Shown here: piece by piece, positions 43,637 through 53,332 of the stretch
How the letters are laid out: the number at the start of each line of letters is the position of its first letter
Numbering within the stretch: position 1 is the stretch's first letter
Assembly (NCBI GenBank): GCA_017516465.1
Contig: JAFXCR010000055.1
Span: forward strand, 1-64,000
From: Ruminococcus sp.
GTDB lineage: Bacteria; Bacillota; Clostridia; Oscillospirales; Ruminococcaceae
DNA length: 64,000 nt
Reading direction: 5' to 3'
Notes under the pieces: model-generated
Databases searched by the model: none
Seen by the model: only the letters and a program-made list of their open reading frames with translations
What the model was told of the DNA's origin: nothing
Made by a program: the position numbers and the translations under genes

Positions 43637-45661
43637 ATGAAGATCTGGAATGTAAATAAGCCGGACAGAAAAAATACAAACCGGCTTTCTTTCAGCTGCG
43701 GTATTACTCCCCTTGCTGCTGCTGTTCTCGTTTCAAGGGGATTCACCTCGCCTGAGGCTGTCAGCGACAAATACAATACTGATATGCTGTCTGATCCTTT
43801 TCTTATCAGGGATATGCAGCAGGCTGCGGATACCATAAACAGTGCTATCGATGAAGGGCAGCGTATATGCGTATACGGAGACTATGACTGTGACGGTATT
43901 ATGGCGACTGTAATTCTGTTTTCATATCTCTCAGAATGCGGTGCAGATGTTTTATTCTATATACCTGAAAGATCGGAAGGATATGGACTTAATACTGCCG
44001 CAATAGATAAAATTGCCGCTGTCGGAACTAATCTTATTATTACTGTTGATAACGGAATATCAGCTCTCACTGAGGCTGAATACGTTTATTCAAAAGGAAT
44101 GAAGATTGTAATCACCGACCACCATCAGCAGGGAGATTCTCTCCCAAGAGCTGAAGCAGTCGTGGATCCTCACAGACATGATTGCACATCACCGTTCAAG
44201 CATATGTGTGGTGCAGGTATTGCACTTAAGCTTGTAGCTGCTCTTGACGGCGGTGATTATACAATGGCTCTTGAACAATTCGGCGATCTTGCAGCTATCG
44301 CAACTGTTGCCGATATCGTCAGTCTTTCTGGAGAAAACAGATTTCTTGTTTCATACGGTCTGGAGCTTATAAATAACAGTGACCGTGCTGGTTTGATTTC
44401 TCTCATGGAAATTGCTGGTCTCAGTGAAAAGAAAATTGATTCCCGTTCTGTTGCCTTCGGTATTGCTCCGAGGATAAATGCCGCTGGACGCTTTGGCTCT
44501 CCTAAATCAGCAGCTGATCTCATGCTCTGTGAGGATTATGATGATGCTTCTGTACTTGCTGCACATCTTGACGATCTTAATAATCAGCGAAAGGTTGCTG
44601 AAAACACCATTACAGATGACATATACAGCAAGCTTGATGAAAATCCGTCTTTGCTTCGCAACAGAGTTATTTTTATTTCCGGAAAAAAATGGCATCATGG
44701 AGTTATCGGAATTGCTGCTGCAAGAATTATGGAACATCTCGGAAAACCTGTATTTATTGCATCTGAATCTAACGGAGAAATAAGAGGCTCGGCACGTTCC
44801 TTCGGTGATTTTTCCGTATTCGCAGCGTTGACCTACGCATCTGAAGCACTTGAAAAATTTGGAGGTCATACTGCTGCCGGCGGATTCACTATAAAATCCG
44901 GAATGGAAGATAAATTTCAGGCTCTCTTGGAAGAATACGCACTCCGATTCCATAAAACCATGCCTGTACCTACAATTACAGCAGATATCGCACTGACTTC
45001 TGATCTTCTCACAATGGAGAATGTATCAGGTCTCTCCGCGCTTGAGCCTTTCGGTTCCGATAACGAAAAACCTTTATTCTACGTTGAGGGCATTATCCGA
45101 AATATCAACGGACTTTCCGGTGGACAGCATTCCCTTATAAAATGCGAGATAGGCGGAAAAAATTTTGAAATCCTTAAATTCGGTACTTCTCCGCACGAGA
45201 TACCTGTACGATCTGGTGAGCTTTTCATGGCTGTGGTCAGTCTCAGCATCAACGAGTTCAGAGGTCAGAAATCAATATCCATGATTGCTGAGGATATCCT
45301 TCCACCGTCTCTTGACCAGAAAAAATATTTTGCTGCATATTCTGCATTTGAAGCCTTCATGCGATCTGAGGAGCTGCCGGCAGGATACTATCCTGTAATG
45401 CTTCCGAACAGAAATACCGCTCTCAGAATTTATTCCGGTATTCCTGAATCAGGTATCAATTCTGACGAATTATACATAAAACTTATGGACGAAAAACTCA
45501 ATTACTGCCGCTTCTGCACTGCCGTTGAGGCTATGCGTGAGCTTGGAATTATAGCTGTATCCTCTAAGGACAGCAGATTATTCAGGCTCCCTGTAACAAA
45601 GAAAAACGATCTTGCATCTGCTCCGATACTTCTGAGACTCAGCAGCATGATCAGAAAATAG
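43637..45661 (+). CDS. recJ: Single-strand DNA-specific exonuclease RecJ
   Basis: 674 aa; 5'-3' exonuclease on single-stranded DNA in recombination and repair. DHH domain: YGDYDCDGIMATVIL near residue 80 (motif I), VDNGISA near 137, TDHHQ near 160 (DHH motif), VDPH, then GAGIALKL. DHHA1 domain with GGHTAAGGF near residue 415, followed by an OB-fold (about 455-560) and a short C-terminal region (DLASAPILLRLSSM). The start ATG follows AGGAG. relA follows after 85 nt, a common Firmicutes pair. Confidence 0.94.
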   Translation: MKIWNVNKPDRKNTNRLSFSCGITPLAAAVLVSRGFTSPEAVSDKYNTDMLSDPFLIRDMQQAADTINSAIDEGQRICVYGDYDCDGIMATVILFSYLSECGADVLFYIPERSEGYGLNTAAIDKIAAVGTNLIITVDNGISALTEAEYVYSKGMKIVITDHHQQGDSLPRAEAVVDPHRHDCTSPFKHMCGAGIALKLVAALDGGDYTMALEQFGDLAAIATVADIVSLSGENRFLVSYGLELINNSDRAGLISLMEIAGLSEKKIDSRSVAFGIAPRINAAGRFGSPKSAADLMLCEDYDDASVLAAHLDDLNNQRKVAENTITDDIYSKLDENPSLLRNRVIFISGKKWHHGVIGIAAARIMEHLGKPVFIASESNGEIRGSARSFGDFSVFAALTYASEALEKFGGHTAAGGFTIKSGMEDKFQALLEEYALRFHKTMPVPTITADIALTSDLLTMENVSGLSALEPFGSDNEKPLFYVEGIIRNINGLSGGQHSLIKCEIGGKNFEILKFGTSPHEIPVRSGELFMAVVSLSINEFRGQKSISMIAEDILPPSLDQKKYFAAYSAFEAFMRSEELPAGYYPVMLPNRNTALRIYSGIPESGINSDELYIKLMDEKLNYCRFCTAVEAMRELGIIAVSSKDSRLFRLPVTKKNDLASAPILLRLSSMIRK

Positions 45662-45746
45662 AAATTCCGGCTCCGCCTGCCTTAAAAGCGGTAACAGACG
45701 ACGCTTATATCTATCCGGTACTGCGTCACCGTTAAGGAGAAAAAAT

Positions 45747-48023
45747 ATGAGTGATGAAATAAAAAAATCAGAAAATACAACTCCGACTGAGAAAAATACA
45801 TTCAGTTCAGGTTCTGATCATCTTATAGATATCCCTGAATATGACGATAATTTTACCATAGAAAAGCTTATTCAGAAAATACTTACAGATGACAGACAAT
45901 ATGATCTGAGCAAGATTGTTTCAGCCTATGAATTTGCCGCTAAAGCACACGAAGGTCAGAAGCGTTCTTCGGGACAAGCTTATATTATTCATCCTCTGGC
46001 AGTAGCCTATATTCTCCTTGAACTCGGAATGGACACTGATACTATCTGTGCTGCTCTCCTGCACGATGTTGTCGAGGATACTCCCGCTACTCTTGATGAC
46101 ATGAAAAAACGCTTTGGTCAAGATGTTGCTATGCTCGTTGACGGTGTTACAAAGCTCAGTAAAATCCCTGTTTTTACTAAAGAAGAACAACAGGCTGAAA
46201 ATATCAGAAAAATGCTTCTTGCTATGTCTCAGGATATCCGTGTAATGATTATAAAGCTCTGTGACAGACTTCATAATATGAGAACTCTAAAGTATCGTCC
46301 CGATTTCAAACAACGTAATACTGCTCTGGAAACAATGAATATATATGCTCCCATTGCACACAGACTCGGTATTCATGCCGTAAAAGAAGAACTTGAAGAT
46401 CTTGCATTTCACTATCTCGATCCATACGCTTATACTGAAATAGAAAATATCCTCAATAACAAAAAAGAAGAACGTGAAGCCTTTATCGAAATAATCAAGA
46501 AGCGTATAGCACAGCGTTTCAGAACAGAAGATTTCACACAGGCTCCACAGATTGACGGACGTGTGAAAAGCATCTACGGCATATACAAGAAGATTTTCCT
46601 TCATCACAAGAATATTGACGAAATTTACGACAAATATGCGGTCAGAATTATCGTGTCTTCTATTTCAGAATGTTATAACGTTCTCGGACTTATTCATGAT
46701 ATGTTCCGCCCGCTTCCGAACAGATTCAAGGATTATATATCCACTCCGAAAAGCAACAATTACAAGTCGCTTCACACTACTGTACTTGGTAAGGAGGGTA
46801 TCCCCTTTGAAGTACAGATCAGAACATGGGAAATGCACGAAGAAGCTGAATATGGTATCGCTGCTCACTGGAAATACAAGGAAGGTATTCAAGGCAGAGA
46901 TAAAATGGAACAGCGTCTTGCGTGGGTACGTCAGATCATTGAAGCTCAGCAGACATCAGATGACGTTGAGGAAATTGTCCGCATTATCAAGACAGACCTT
47001 GCTCCGGAAGATATCGTTGTTATGTCTCCTAAAGGAAGATCAGTTGATCTTCCCATAAATTCAACAGTTATTGATTTTGCTTACCGTATTCATACAGAAA
47101 TAGGTCACAAGACTATCGGTGCAAAGGTGGACGGAAGAATAGTTCCGCTTGATTATAAACTTCAGACAGGACAGATCTGCGAAATCCTTACAAGCAAGGA
47201 TCCTGAAAAGGGTCCTAACAGAGCATGGCTAAACATCGTAAAAACAAACGAAGCACGCTCAAAGATACGCTCATGGTTCAAAAAGGAACGCCGTGAAGAA
47301 AATATCGCTGAGGGAAAAGCTGCCCTTGAACGTGAATTCAAACGGTACAGAATCAATATTCCTGCTTCAAAGCATGAGGAGCTTCTTGCCGACGACTTTA
47401 AGCGTCACAACTGTTCTTCGCTTGATGATTTCTACGCATCCGTAGGCTACGGCGGAGTACTTCTTTCCAAGATAATCCCACGTTTAAAAGACAAATACTA
47501 CAAGCTATACGGCAATGATTCCTCTTCTGTTGCTCCTCTTATCAAGCCGAAATCTACTGGTAAAGGCAATATAATTCTTGATCAGATCAACGACGTTCTC
47601 GTAAAATTCGCACAGTGCTGCAATCCCCTGCCCGGTGATGATATTGTAGGCTTTATCACAAGAGGTCACGGAATTTCTGTCCATACGGTAAAATGTGCAA
47701 ATTACAGGGCGGTTCTCAGCCGTGACAATGAAGAAGAACTCAGTCGCTGGTGCGATATACAGTGGTCAGAACACAGTGCGTCTCAGCTCCAGACGAGTTT
47801 TCAGGTAACAGCTGTTGACAGAGTCGGACTTGTTTATGATATTTCCGCTATCCTCCTTGAAGCAAGAGTTCCTATCGTTCACTCTGCGTCAAGAGTAATG
47901 AAAAACGGTGATGCTTTCTTTGAAAGTACTATTATTATCTCAAGCACTGAACAGCTTAAAAATCTTTTTGAAAAGCTCAGAAGGATAAAAGGCGTTATTT
48001 CTGTTGAAAGATCATCTATTTGA
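45747..48023 (+). CDS. relA: Bifunctional (p)ppGpp synthetase/hydrolase (Rel)
   Basis: 758 aa, main stringent-response enzyme. Order: HD hydrolase domain (about 60-210; HPLAVAYILLELGM, ALLHDVVEDT with metal-binding His-Asp, CDRLHNMRTL), synthetase domain (about 265-375; KSIYGIYKKI, YDKYAVRIIV, PKSNNYKSLHTT), TGS (about 415-475, VMSPKGRSVDLP, VIDFAYRIHTEIGH), a zinc/helical region (CCNPLPGD near 625), and a C-terminal ACT domain (about 685-757). Both catalytic halves keep their motifs. The stop overlaps the TTG just before the MBL gene; GGAGG for that gene lies right after it. Confidence 0.95.
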   Translation: MSDEIKKSENTTPTEKNTFSSGSDHLIDIPEYDDNFTIEKLIQKILTDDRQYDLSKIVSAYEFAAKAHEGQKRSSGQAYIIHPLAVAYILLELGMDTDTICAALLHDVVEDTPATLDDMKKRFGQDVAMLVDGVTKLSKIPVFTKEEQQAENIRKMLLAMSQDIRVMIIKLCDRLHNMRTLKYRPDFKQRNTALETMNIYAPIAHRLGIHAVKEELEDLAFHYLDPYAYTEIENILNNKKEEREAFIEIIKKRIAQRFRTEDFTQAPQIDGRVKSIYGIYKKIFLHHKNIDEIYDKYAVRIIVSSISECYNVLGLIHDMFRPLPNRFKDYISTPKSNNYKSLHTTVLGKEGIPFEVQIRTWEMHEEAEYGIAAHWKYKEGIQGRDKMEQRLAWVRQIIEAQQTSDDVEEIVRIIKTDLAPEDIVVMSPKGRSVDLPINSTVIDFAYRIHTEIGHKTIGAKVDGRIVPLDYKLQTGQICEILTSKDPEKGPNRAWLNIVKTNEARSKIRSWFKKERREENIAEGKAALEREFKRYRINIPASKHEELLADDFKRHNCSSLDDFYASVGYGGVLLSKIIPRLKDKYYKLYGNDSSSVAPLIKPKSTGKGNIILDQINDVLVKFAQCCNPLPGDDIVGFITRGHGISVHTVKCANYRAVLSRDNEEELSRWCDIQWSEHSASQLQTSFQVTAVDRVGLVYDISAILLEARVPIVHSASRVMKNGDAFFESTIIISSTEQLKNLFEKLRRIKGVISVERSSI

Positions 48024-48037
48024 GGAGGAATACAATT

Positions 48038-48664
48038 ATGAAAATTCATACGCTCAATCTCGGTGAGCTTCGGGTGAACAGCTATATTGTCGAAACTGCT
48101 CCTGGAAGATGTGTTATCATAGATCTTGGAGGAGATCCGGACTATCTCATGAAATTTCTTGATTCCCATAAGCTGAAGCTCAGGAAAATACTTCTTACTC
48201 ATGGACATTTCGACCACATAGGAGGAGTTGAGGCTGTTCGGAAACTTACCGGTGCTGAGGTATACATCCACGAGGATGATGCAAAAATGCTTGCAAGTGC
48301 CGAATATTCTCTTGCTACTGGTATATCCTTTCACCCATTTAATGCAATCACTGATTATACGGCTATTACCGGAGATTCTGTCCTTAATGATGGTGATCTG
48401 AGCTTTCAGGTGATACACACTCCCGGTCATTCGGAGGGAAGTGTCTGCTACATCTGCAGAAATGTTATGTTCTCCGGCGATACGCTCTTCGCTGATTCAA
48501 TCGGACGCACTGATTTCCCCGGAAGCAATCCCATTGATATGCGAAATTCACTTTACACCCTGAAATTGATAAACAGCGATTACAGAGTTTTTCCCGGACA
48601 CGGACCTGCTACATCGCTTTTCTATGAACAGAAAAATAATCCCTACATCAGAAATTTAAAATGA
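48038..48664 (+). CDS. MBL-fold metallohydrolase, glyoxalase II-like
   Basis: 208 aa. Zinc-binding motif THGHFDHIGG (His-x-His-x-Asp-His) near residue 55, a later His in IHTPGHSEGSVCY near 130, Asp in FSGDTLF near 150, and the last His in VFPGHGPAT near 193, matching hydroxyacylglutathione hydrolase-like enzymes. It cleaves thioesters such as S-lactoyl adducts or has a related role; the substrate is uncertain. GAGGAGG then ATG 48038; the frame from 48020 includes that site. Located between relA and hemZ as in many clostridia. Confidence 0.88.
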   Translation: MKIHTLNLGELRVNSYIVETAPGRCVIIDLGGDPDYLMKFLDSHKLKLRKILLTHGHFDHIGGVEAVRKLTGAEVYIHEDDAKMLASAEYSLATGISFHPFNAITDYTAITGDSVLNDGDLSFQVIHTPGHSEGSVCYICRNVMFSGDTLFADSIGRTDFPGSNPIDMRNSLYTLKLINSDYRVFPGHGPATSLFYEQKNNPYIRNLK

Positions 48665-48671
48665 GGAATAT

Positions 48672-50165
48672 ATGAATAGTAATTTTAAAATGCCGGTTAT
48701 CTTAATCGGCAATTCTTTTAAATATGAGATTGAAGCTACATTGAAGCTTTTTTTTCACGAAAAAAGATTTGCTTTTTCTGATAATATCGCTGATATTGAA
48801 AAAAATGATAATTACGTTATCGCTTCGGTAGCGAATGACTCTGAAATATCAGCAGAAATTATGCTCGATGGAAAATTATCCGTACTTTCCGCTGTACTCG
48901 ATGTCCCTGCAAGCACCGATAAAAACACCGCTGAACACGAGCTCTGTCGGCTGATATACAGAATTCTTTCAGAACGCACAGGTATTTGTCCACCCTGGGG
49001 ACTTATGACAGGAATACGTCCTGTGAAAAAATTCATTGAACTTATCCGTCAGGATATGTCTCGTGAACAGATATATGACAAACTGTCGAAGAAATACGAG
49101 ATATCTCCCGAAAAACTTGATATCGGGTATATTACCGCAGAAAATCAGCTTCCAATCCTTGACAGGATAAACAGCAGAGCTGTAAGTCTGTATGTTTCTA
49201 TCCCCTTCTGCCCGACAAGATGCAGCTACTGCTCTTTCGTTTCGCACTCAATGGATTCCGCTGTAAAGCTTATGCCCGATTATGTCAGAATGCTTTGCCG
49301 AGAGCTTGAAATCACAGCACAGATCGTCAAAGAAACTAACACTGAAATAGATACCGTATACTTCGGCGGAGGAACTCCCACTTCAATTTCTGCCGAAGAT
49401 CTCAGAACTATTATGGAATGCGTCGCTGAAAATTTCGACCTTGCAAAAATCCGTGAATACAGCGTTGAAGCAGGACGTCCTGATACGATAACAGAAGAAA
49501 AGCTCCGTGTGATAAAGGAACTCGGTGCACAGAGAATTTCTGTAAATCCACAGACTCTCAATGATGACGTTCTCCGTGTGATAGGCAGAAAGCACTCCGG
49601 TGAGGACGCTATAAGAGCCTTTGAGCTTGCAAGAAAAATTGGTTTCACAAACATCAATACAGATCTTATAGCCGGACTTCCGACGGAAACTCCTGAGAGC
49701 TTCAGAAATACTCTCGACAGAATTACTGAACTTTCTCCCGAAAACATAACCGTACATACACTTACTCTTAAGCGTGCTGCAAATCTATTTGAAAAAGCCG
49801 GCGAAAACAATAACAATCCGGCTGTAGAAATGGTCAGCTACAGTATAGACAAGCTTCTTGCAAACGGCTATCTGCCATACTATATGTATAGGCAGAAGAA
49901 TACCATCGATAACCTCGAAAATATAGGTTACTCCAAAAAAGGTTTTGAAAGCTTCTACAATATCTTCATTATGGACGAAACTCAGACTATTCTCGGAGTC
50001 GGCTGTGCTGCCTCTACAAAGCTTGTTTATCCTGATGGTAAAATCTCAAGAATACATAACTATAAATTTCCGTATGAGTACATCAGACAATTTGATACTC
50101 TTATGGAAAAAAAGAAGGAGGTCACTGAATGCTTGAAAAAAATCAGTTCTTTACCGCTCAGATAG
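48672..50165 (+). CDS. hemZ: Radical SAM coproporphyrinogen III dehydrogenase-like protein HemZ
   Basis: 497 aa. An N-terminal region of about 165 residues, with PPWGLMTGIRPVK near 118, is specific to the HemZ group. The radical SAM core follows: CPTRCSYC (Cys-x3-Cys-x2-Cys) near residue 182, YFGGGTPTS near 230, SVEAGRPDTI near 268, RISVNPQTLND near 295. The C-terminal YMYRQKNTIDNLENIGYS also fits. Its exact reaction in heme or other porphyrin chemistry is not settled. It overlaps the next gene by 37 nt. Confidence 0.88.
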   Translation: MNSNFKMPVILIGNSFKYEIEATLKLFFHEKRFAFSDNIADIEKNDNYVIASVANDSEISAEIMLDGKLSVLSAVLDVPASTDKNTAEHELCRLIYRILSERTGICPPWGLMTGIRPVKKFIELIRQDMSREQIYDKLSKKYEISPEKLDIGYITAENQLPILDRINSRAVSLYVSIPFCPTRCSYCSFVSHSMDSAVKLMPDYVRMLCRELEITAQIVKETNTEIDTVYFGGGTPTSISAEDLRTIMECVAENFDLAKIREYSVEAGRPDTITEEKLRVIKELGAQRISVNPQTLNDDVLRVIGRKHSGEDAIRAFELARKIGFTNINTDLIAGLPTETPESFRNTLDRITELSPENITVHTLTLKRAANLFEKAGENNNNPAVEMVSYSIDKLLANGYLPYYMYRQKNTIDNLENIGYSKKGFESFYNIFIMDETQTILGVGCAASTKLVYPDGKISRIHNYKFPYEYIRQFDTLMEKKKEVTECLKKISSLPLR

Positions 50166-51490
50166 AGGATATAACGAGCGAAGGAAGCGGTGTTTGCAGA
50201 ATCAACGGATTTACAGTTTTTGTTCCTGATACGGCAATCGGTGATGTAATCAGTGTGAAAATCGTAAAAGTTCTTAAAAATTACGCATACGGTATAATTG
50301 ACAAAATTATCACGCCGTCTGCTGATCGCATTGAAAACAACTGTCAGTATTATAAAAAATGCGGAGGATGTGTTTTCCGTCATATTTCTTATGAAGCTGA
50401 GTGCAGTGTTAAAGACAATATTGTTAAAAATGCCTTTAAACGTATAGGCGGCCTTGAACCTGAATTTGAATCCTTTATCTCTGCTGAGAATAATTATGGA
50501 TACAGAAATAAAGCTCAGTATCCTGTCGCAATGTGCAATGGGGAAGTTGTATCCGGATTCTTTGCTCCGAGAAGCCACCGCATAGTAACTCTTACCGACT
50601 GTGCTTTACAGCCAGTGATATTTAAGGATATCCTTGAAACAGTCCTCGATTACATCAAAGACAAGAAAATTTCTGCTTATGATGAGGATTCTCATACCGG
50701 TATTGTTCGCCACATCTACATAAGAAAAGGTGCTCATTCCGGCGAGGTCATGCTGTGCATCGTAGCAAGAAAGGATATTTCACGTCAGCTTTCCGGTCTT
50801 TGCAGAATCGCTGCAGAAAAATTCCCCGATATCAAAAGTATCTTCATGAACATTAATCCCGACAAAACAAATGTTATACTTGGAAAAAAGTGCATTACAC
50901 TATACGGAAGCGATACAATCTCCGACATAATGTGCGGAAACACCATCGAAATATCACCTCTGTCCTTCTATCAGGTTAATACAGTTCAAGCTGAACGACT
51001 TTACGCTAAGGCTCTGGAATATGCTTCGCCCGATAAGAAAGATATCATCGCTGATCTCTATTGCGGTGCCGGAACAATCGGACTTTCTATGGCAGAAAGT
51101 GCCGGAAGAATTATCGGTATTGAAATCATTCCTCAGGCTGTAGAAAATGCGAGAAAAAATTCCTGTATAAACGACATCGGTAATGCCGAATTTTACTGCG
51201 GAGATGCCGGAGTTGTTTTTGAAGATCTCCGGAAAAACGGCTGTTCCCCTGATATAATCGTTATTGATCCACCACGCAAAGGTTGCTCAGCAGATACCAT
51301 TGAAGCTATCGCAAAGGCTTCTCCGAAGAAAATTGTTATGATTTCATGTAATCCTGCAACTGCTGCAAGAGATGCAAAAATGCTCGCAGAACGCGGATAT
51401 ACCACCGTTAAGGCTGTCGGCGCTGATCTATTTCCAAGAACTAAACACGTTGAGTGCGTGGTTTTGATGTTAAAGTCAGACACCAACTAA
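50129..51490 (+). CDS. 23S rRNA (uracil-5-)-methyltransferase, RlmD/RlmCD type
   Basis: 453 aa. N-terminal TRAM domain (about 5-60), then the 4Fe-4S cysteines in CQYYKKCGGC (near residue 73) with a fourth further on, the SAM-binding ADLYCGAGTIGLSMA near 310, and the catalytic SCNPATAARD near 410 with IDPPRKGC before it. Methylates U747 and/or U1939 of 23S rRNA; which one cannot be told. GGAGG at about 50116 lies inside hemZ, and the gene overlaps hemZ by 37 nt. Confidence 0.93.
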   Translation: MLEKNQFFTAQIEDITSEGSGVCRINGFTVFVPDTAIGDVISVKIVKVLKNYAYGIIDKIITPSADRIENNCQYYKKCGGCVFRHISYEAECSVKDNIVKNAFKRIGGLEPEFESFISAENNYGYRNKAQYPVAMCNGEVVSGFFAPRSHRIVTLTDCALQPVIFKDILETVLDYIKDKKISAYDEDSHTGIVRHIYIRKGAHSGEVMLCIVARKDISRQLSGLCRIAAEKFPDIKSIFMNINPDKTNVILGKKCITLYGSDTISDIMCGNTIEISPLSFYQVNTVQAERLYAKALEYASPDKKDIIADLYCGAGTIGLSMAESAGRIIGIEIIPQAVENARKNSCINDIGNAEFYCGDAGVVFEDLRKNGCSPDIIVIDPPRKGCSADTIEAIAKASPKKIVMISCNPATAARDAKMLAERGYTTVKAVGADLFPRTKHVECVVLMLKSDTN

Positions 51491-51571
51491 AAGTAAGACT
51501 TTTATACAACACCATTATACGAAAATGTTCACGGTATTGCTTAAATAAAAAAATAAAAGGAGATATGAACA

Positions 51572-52936
51572 ATGCTTGACCGTATGTTCAAACTAAAAGA
51601 AAACAAAACCAACGTAAAAACCGAAATCACTGCCGGTATTACGACATTTATGACAATGGCTTATATTCTGGCAGTAAACCCGAGCATCCTCAGCGATGCC
51701 GGTATGAATCCTACCGCTGTACTGCTTGCAACCTGTCTTGCTTCGTTTATTGGTACGGTATGTATGGCATTCATGGCTAATATGCCATTTGCACTCTCAG
51801 CTGGCATGGGACTCAACGCTTTTCTGGCATACACTGTTGTAATCGGATACGGCTACTCATGGCAGACAGCTCTGTTTGCAGTATTCATTGAAGGTATAAT
51901 ATTCATCGTCCTTTCACTTACAAATGTCAGAGAAGCTATTTTCAACGCCATTCCACTCACTCTAAAACACGCTGTATCTGTCGGAATAGGCTTATTCATC
52001 GCATTTATTGGACTTCAGAATGCTGGACTTTCTGTTAAAAATGATTCAACACTTGTATCGATCATCAGTTTCCGTGACGAATTTTCAACCGCTGGTATAT
52101 GTGCATTGCTTGCTGTTATCGGAACTTTCCTCACTTCGATTCTTTACATAAAAAAGATAAAAGGATCGATCCTTATTGGAATCCTCGCAACATGGATTCT
52201 CGGTATCATCTGCCAGGCTACAGATATTTATACAGTCGATGCAGCAAACGGATATTACTCTCTCTTACCAAAATTTGAAATAACTGATTTTTCAAGTCTT
52301 GGTGATACATTCGGTCAGTGCTTCGATATTGATTTCAGCGATGTAGGAATTTTTAATTTCATCGTAATTATTTTTTCATTCCTGTTCGTTGACCTCTTTG
52401 ATACACTCGGAACTCTCATCGGAGTTGCTACTAAGGCAGATATGCTTGATGAAAAAGGCAGACTGCCTAAAATCCGCCCCGCACTTCTTGCAGACGCTAT
52501 CGCAACTTCTTCAGGTGCAGTTTTTGGAACTTCAACAACAACTACTTTCGTTGAATCATCCGCTGGAGTTGCTGCTGGAGGAAGAACTGGTCTGACAGCA
52601 CTTACAACTGCAATTCTTTTCCTGCTGTCCATGTTCTTCGCTCCTATCTTCACGGCTATTCCCTCGTTTGCAACTGCTCCCGCACTTATTGTTGTAGGTT
52701 TCCTGATGTTCAGCAATATTTCTGAACTCAAGCTTACAGAGGACAACTACACCTCTGCAATTCCTGCATATCTGTGTATAATCGCAATGCCGCTGTTTTA
52801 CAGTATTTCCGAAGGTATTTCCATCGGCGTAATCTCATTCGTTATTTTCAACCTTGTCTGCGGTAAGGCGAAAAAAGTAAATCCTGTAATGTATATACTG
52901 GCAGTGCTGTTTATTCTGAAATATATTTTCCTTTAA
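51572..52936 (+). CDS. NCS2-family purine permease (AzgA/PbuG-like)
   Basis: 454-aa membrane transporter with about 12-14 helices. AzgA signatures: AGITTFMTMAYILAVNPSIL near residue 22, MPFALSAGMGLNAFLAYTV near 78, FSFLFVDLFDTLGTLIGVATKADM near 270, and FGTSTTTTFVESSAGVAAGGRTGLTAL near 315, the substrate-binding segment. Expected to import guanine, hypoxanthine or adenine with protons. No purine riboswitch was recognised in the 81-nt gap upstream. The coding region ends at 52936 near a long intergenic stretch. Confidence 0.92.
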   Translation: MLDRMFKLKENKTNVKTEITAGITTFMTMAYILAVNPSILSDAGMNPTAVLLATCLASFIGTVCMAFMANMPFALSAGMGLNAFLAYTVVIGYGYSWQTALFAVFIEGIIFIVLSLTNVREAIFNAIPLTLKHAVSVGIGLFIAFIGLQNAGLSVKNDSTLVSIISFRDEFSTAGICALLAVIGTFLTSILYIKKIKGSILIGILATWILGIICQATDIYTVDAANGYYSLLPKFEITDFSSLGDTFGQCFDIDFSDVGIFNFIVIIFSFLFVDLFDTLGTLIGVATKADMLDEKGRLPKIRPALLADAIATSSGAVFGTSTTTTFVESSAGVAAGGRTGLTALTTAILFLLSMFFAPIFTAIPSFATAPALIVVGFLMFSNISELKLTEDNYTSAIPAYLCIIAMPLFYSISEGISIGVISFVIFNLVCGKAKKVNPVMYILAVLFILKYIFL

Positions 52937-53332
52937 TTAATCTGCTAATAATTCAGTGTCCAACTAAAATCCAAGTAATTGCATAGAATTTATTAAAACA
53001 AGGTAAAACGCTCACAGGAGAAATGACTGTGAGCGTTAGCTATTTACAATATTCTGGTAATTAGTTTGACTTATGCAAAAAAATCTGTCGAGTTGTTCCG
53101 TTAGCGGCTCAGCCACAACTTCAGAAGCTTTGGAACGGCTATAATAAATTGGACAGAAAACATTTAGTCTATTTTTTTGTGTATACCTATCACTCAACGT
53201 GGAGTATTGCTTCATTGTACGACTCATATTAATATATTAGCATAATTTATATTTGAACAAGCTCATTTCTTTAGTCATTAATGAGGACTTTACAGTATTA
53301 CTTTATATGTGCCTACTTTTTCGTATGAAATT
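52937..53332. other. Intergenic region, 396 nt, with one hairpin and a weak minus-strand frame
   Basis: A perfect 11-bp stem (AACGCTCACAG at 53007-53017, CTGTGAGCGTT at 53027-53037, 9-nt loop) lies near the left end; on the minus strand TTTTACC follows it. A 63-codon minus frame (53036-53227) begins without a clear ribosome binding site and matches nothing known; it might be a remnant. No RNA gene seen. Confidence 0.4.

Noticed and set aside
51487..51571. Possible purine riboswitch upstream of the NCS2 permease
   Set aside because: The 81-nt gap does not show the conserved junction or loop sequences.
53036..53227. 63-codon minus-strand frame considered as a small gene or transposase remnant
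   Set aside because: No clear ribosome binding site or recognisable motif; kept only as a note on the intergenic region.
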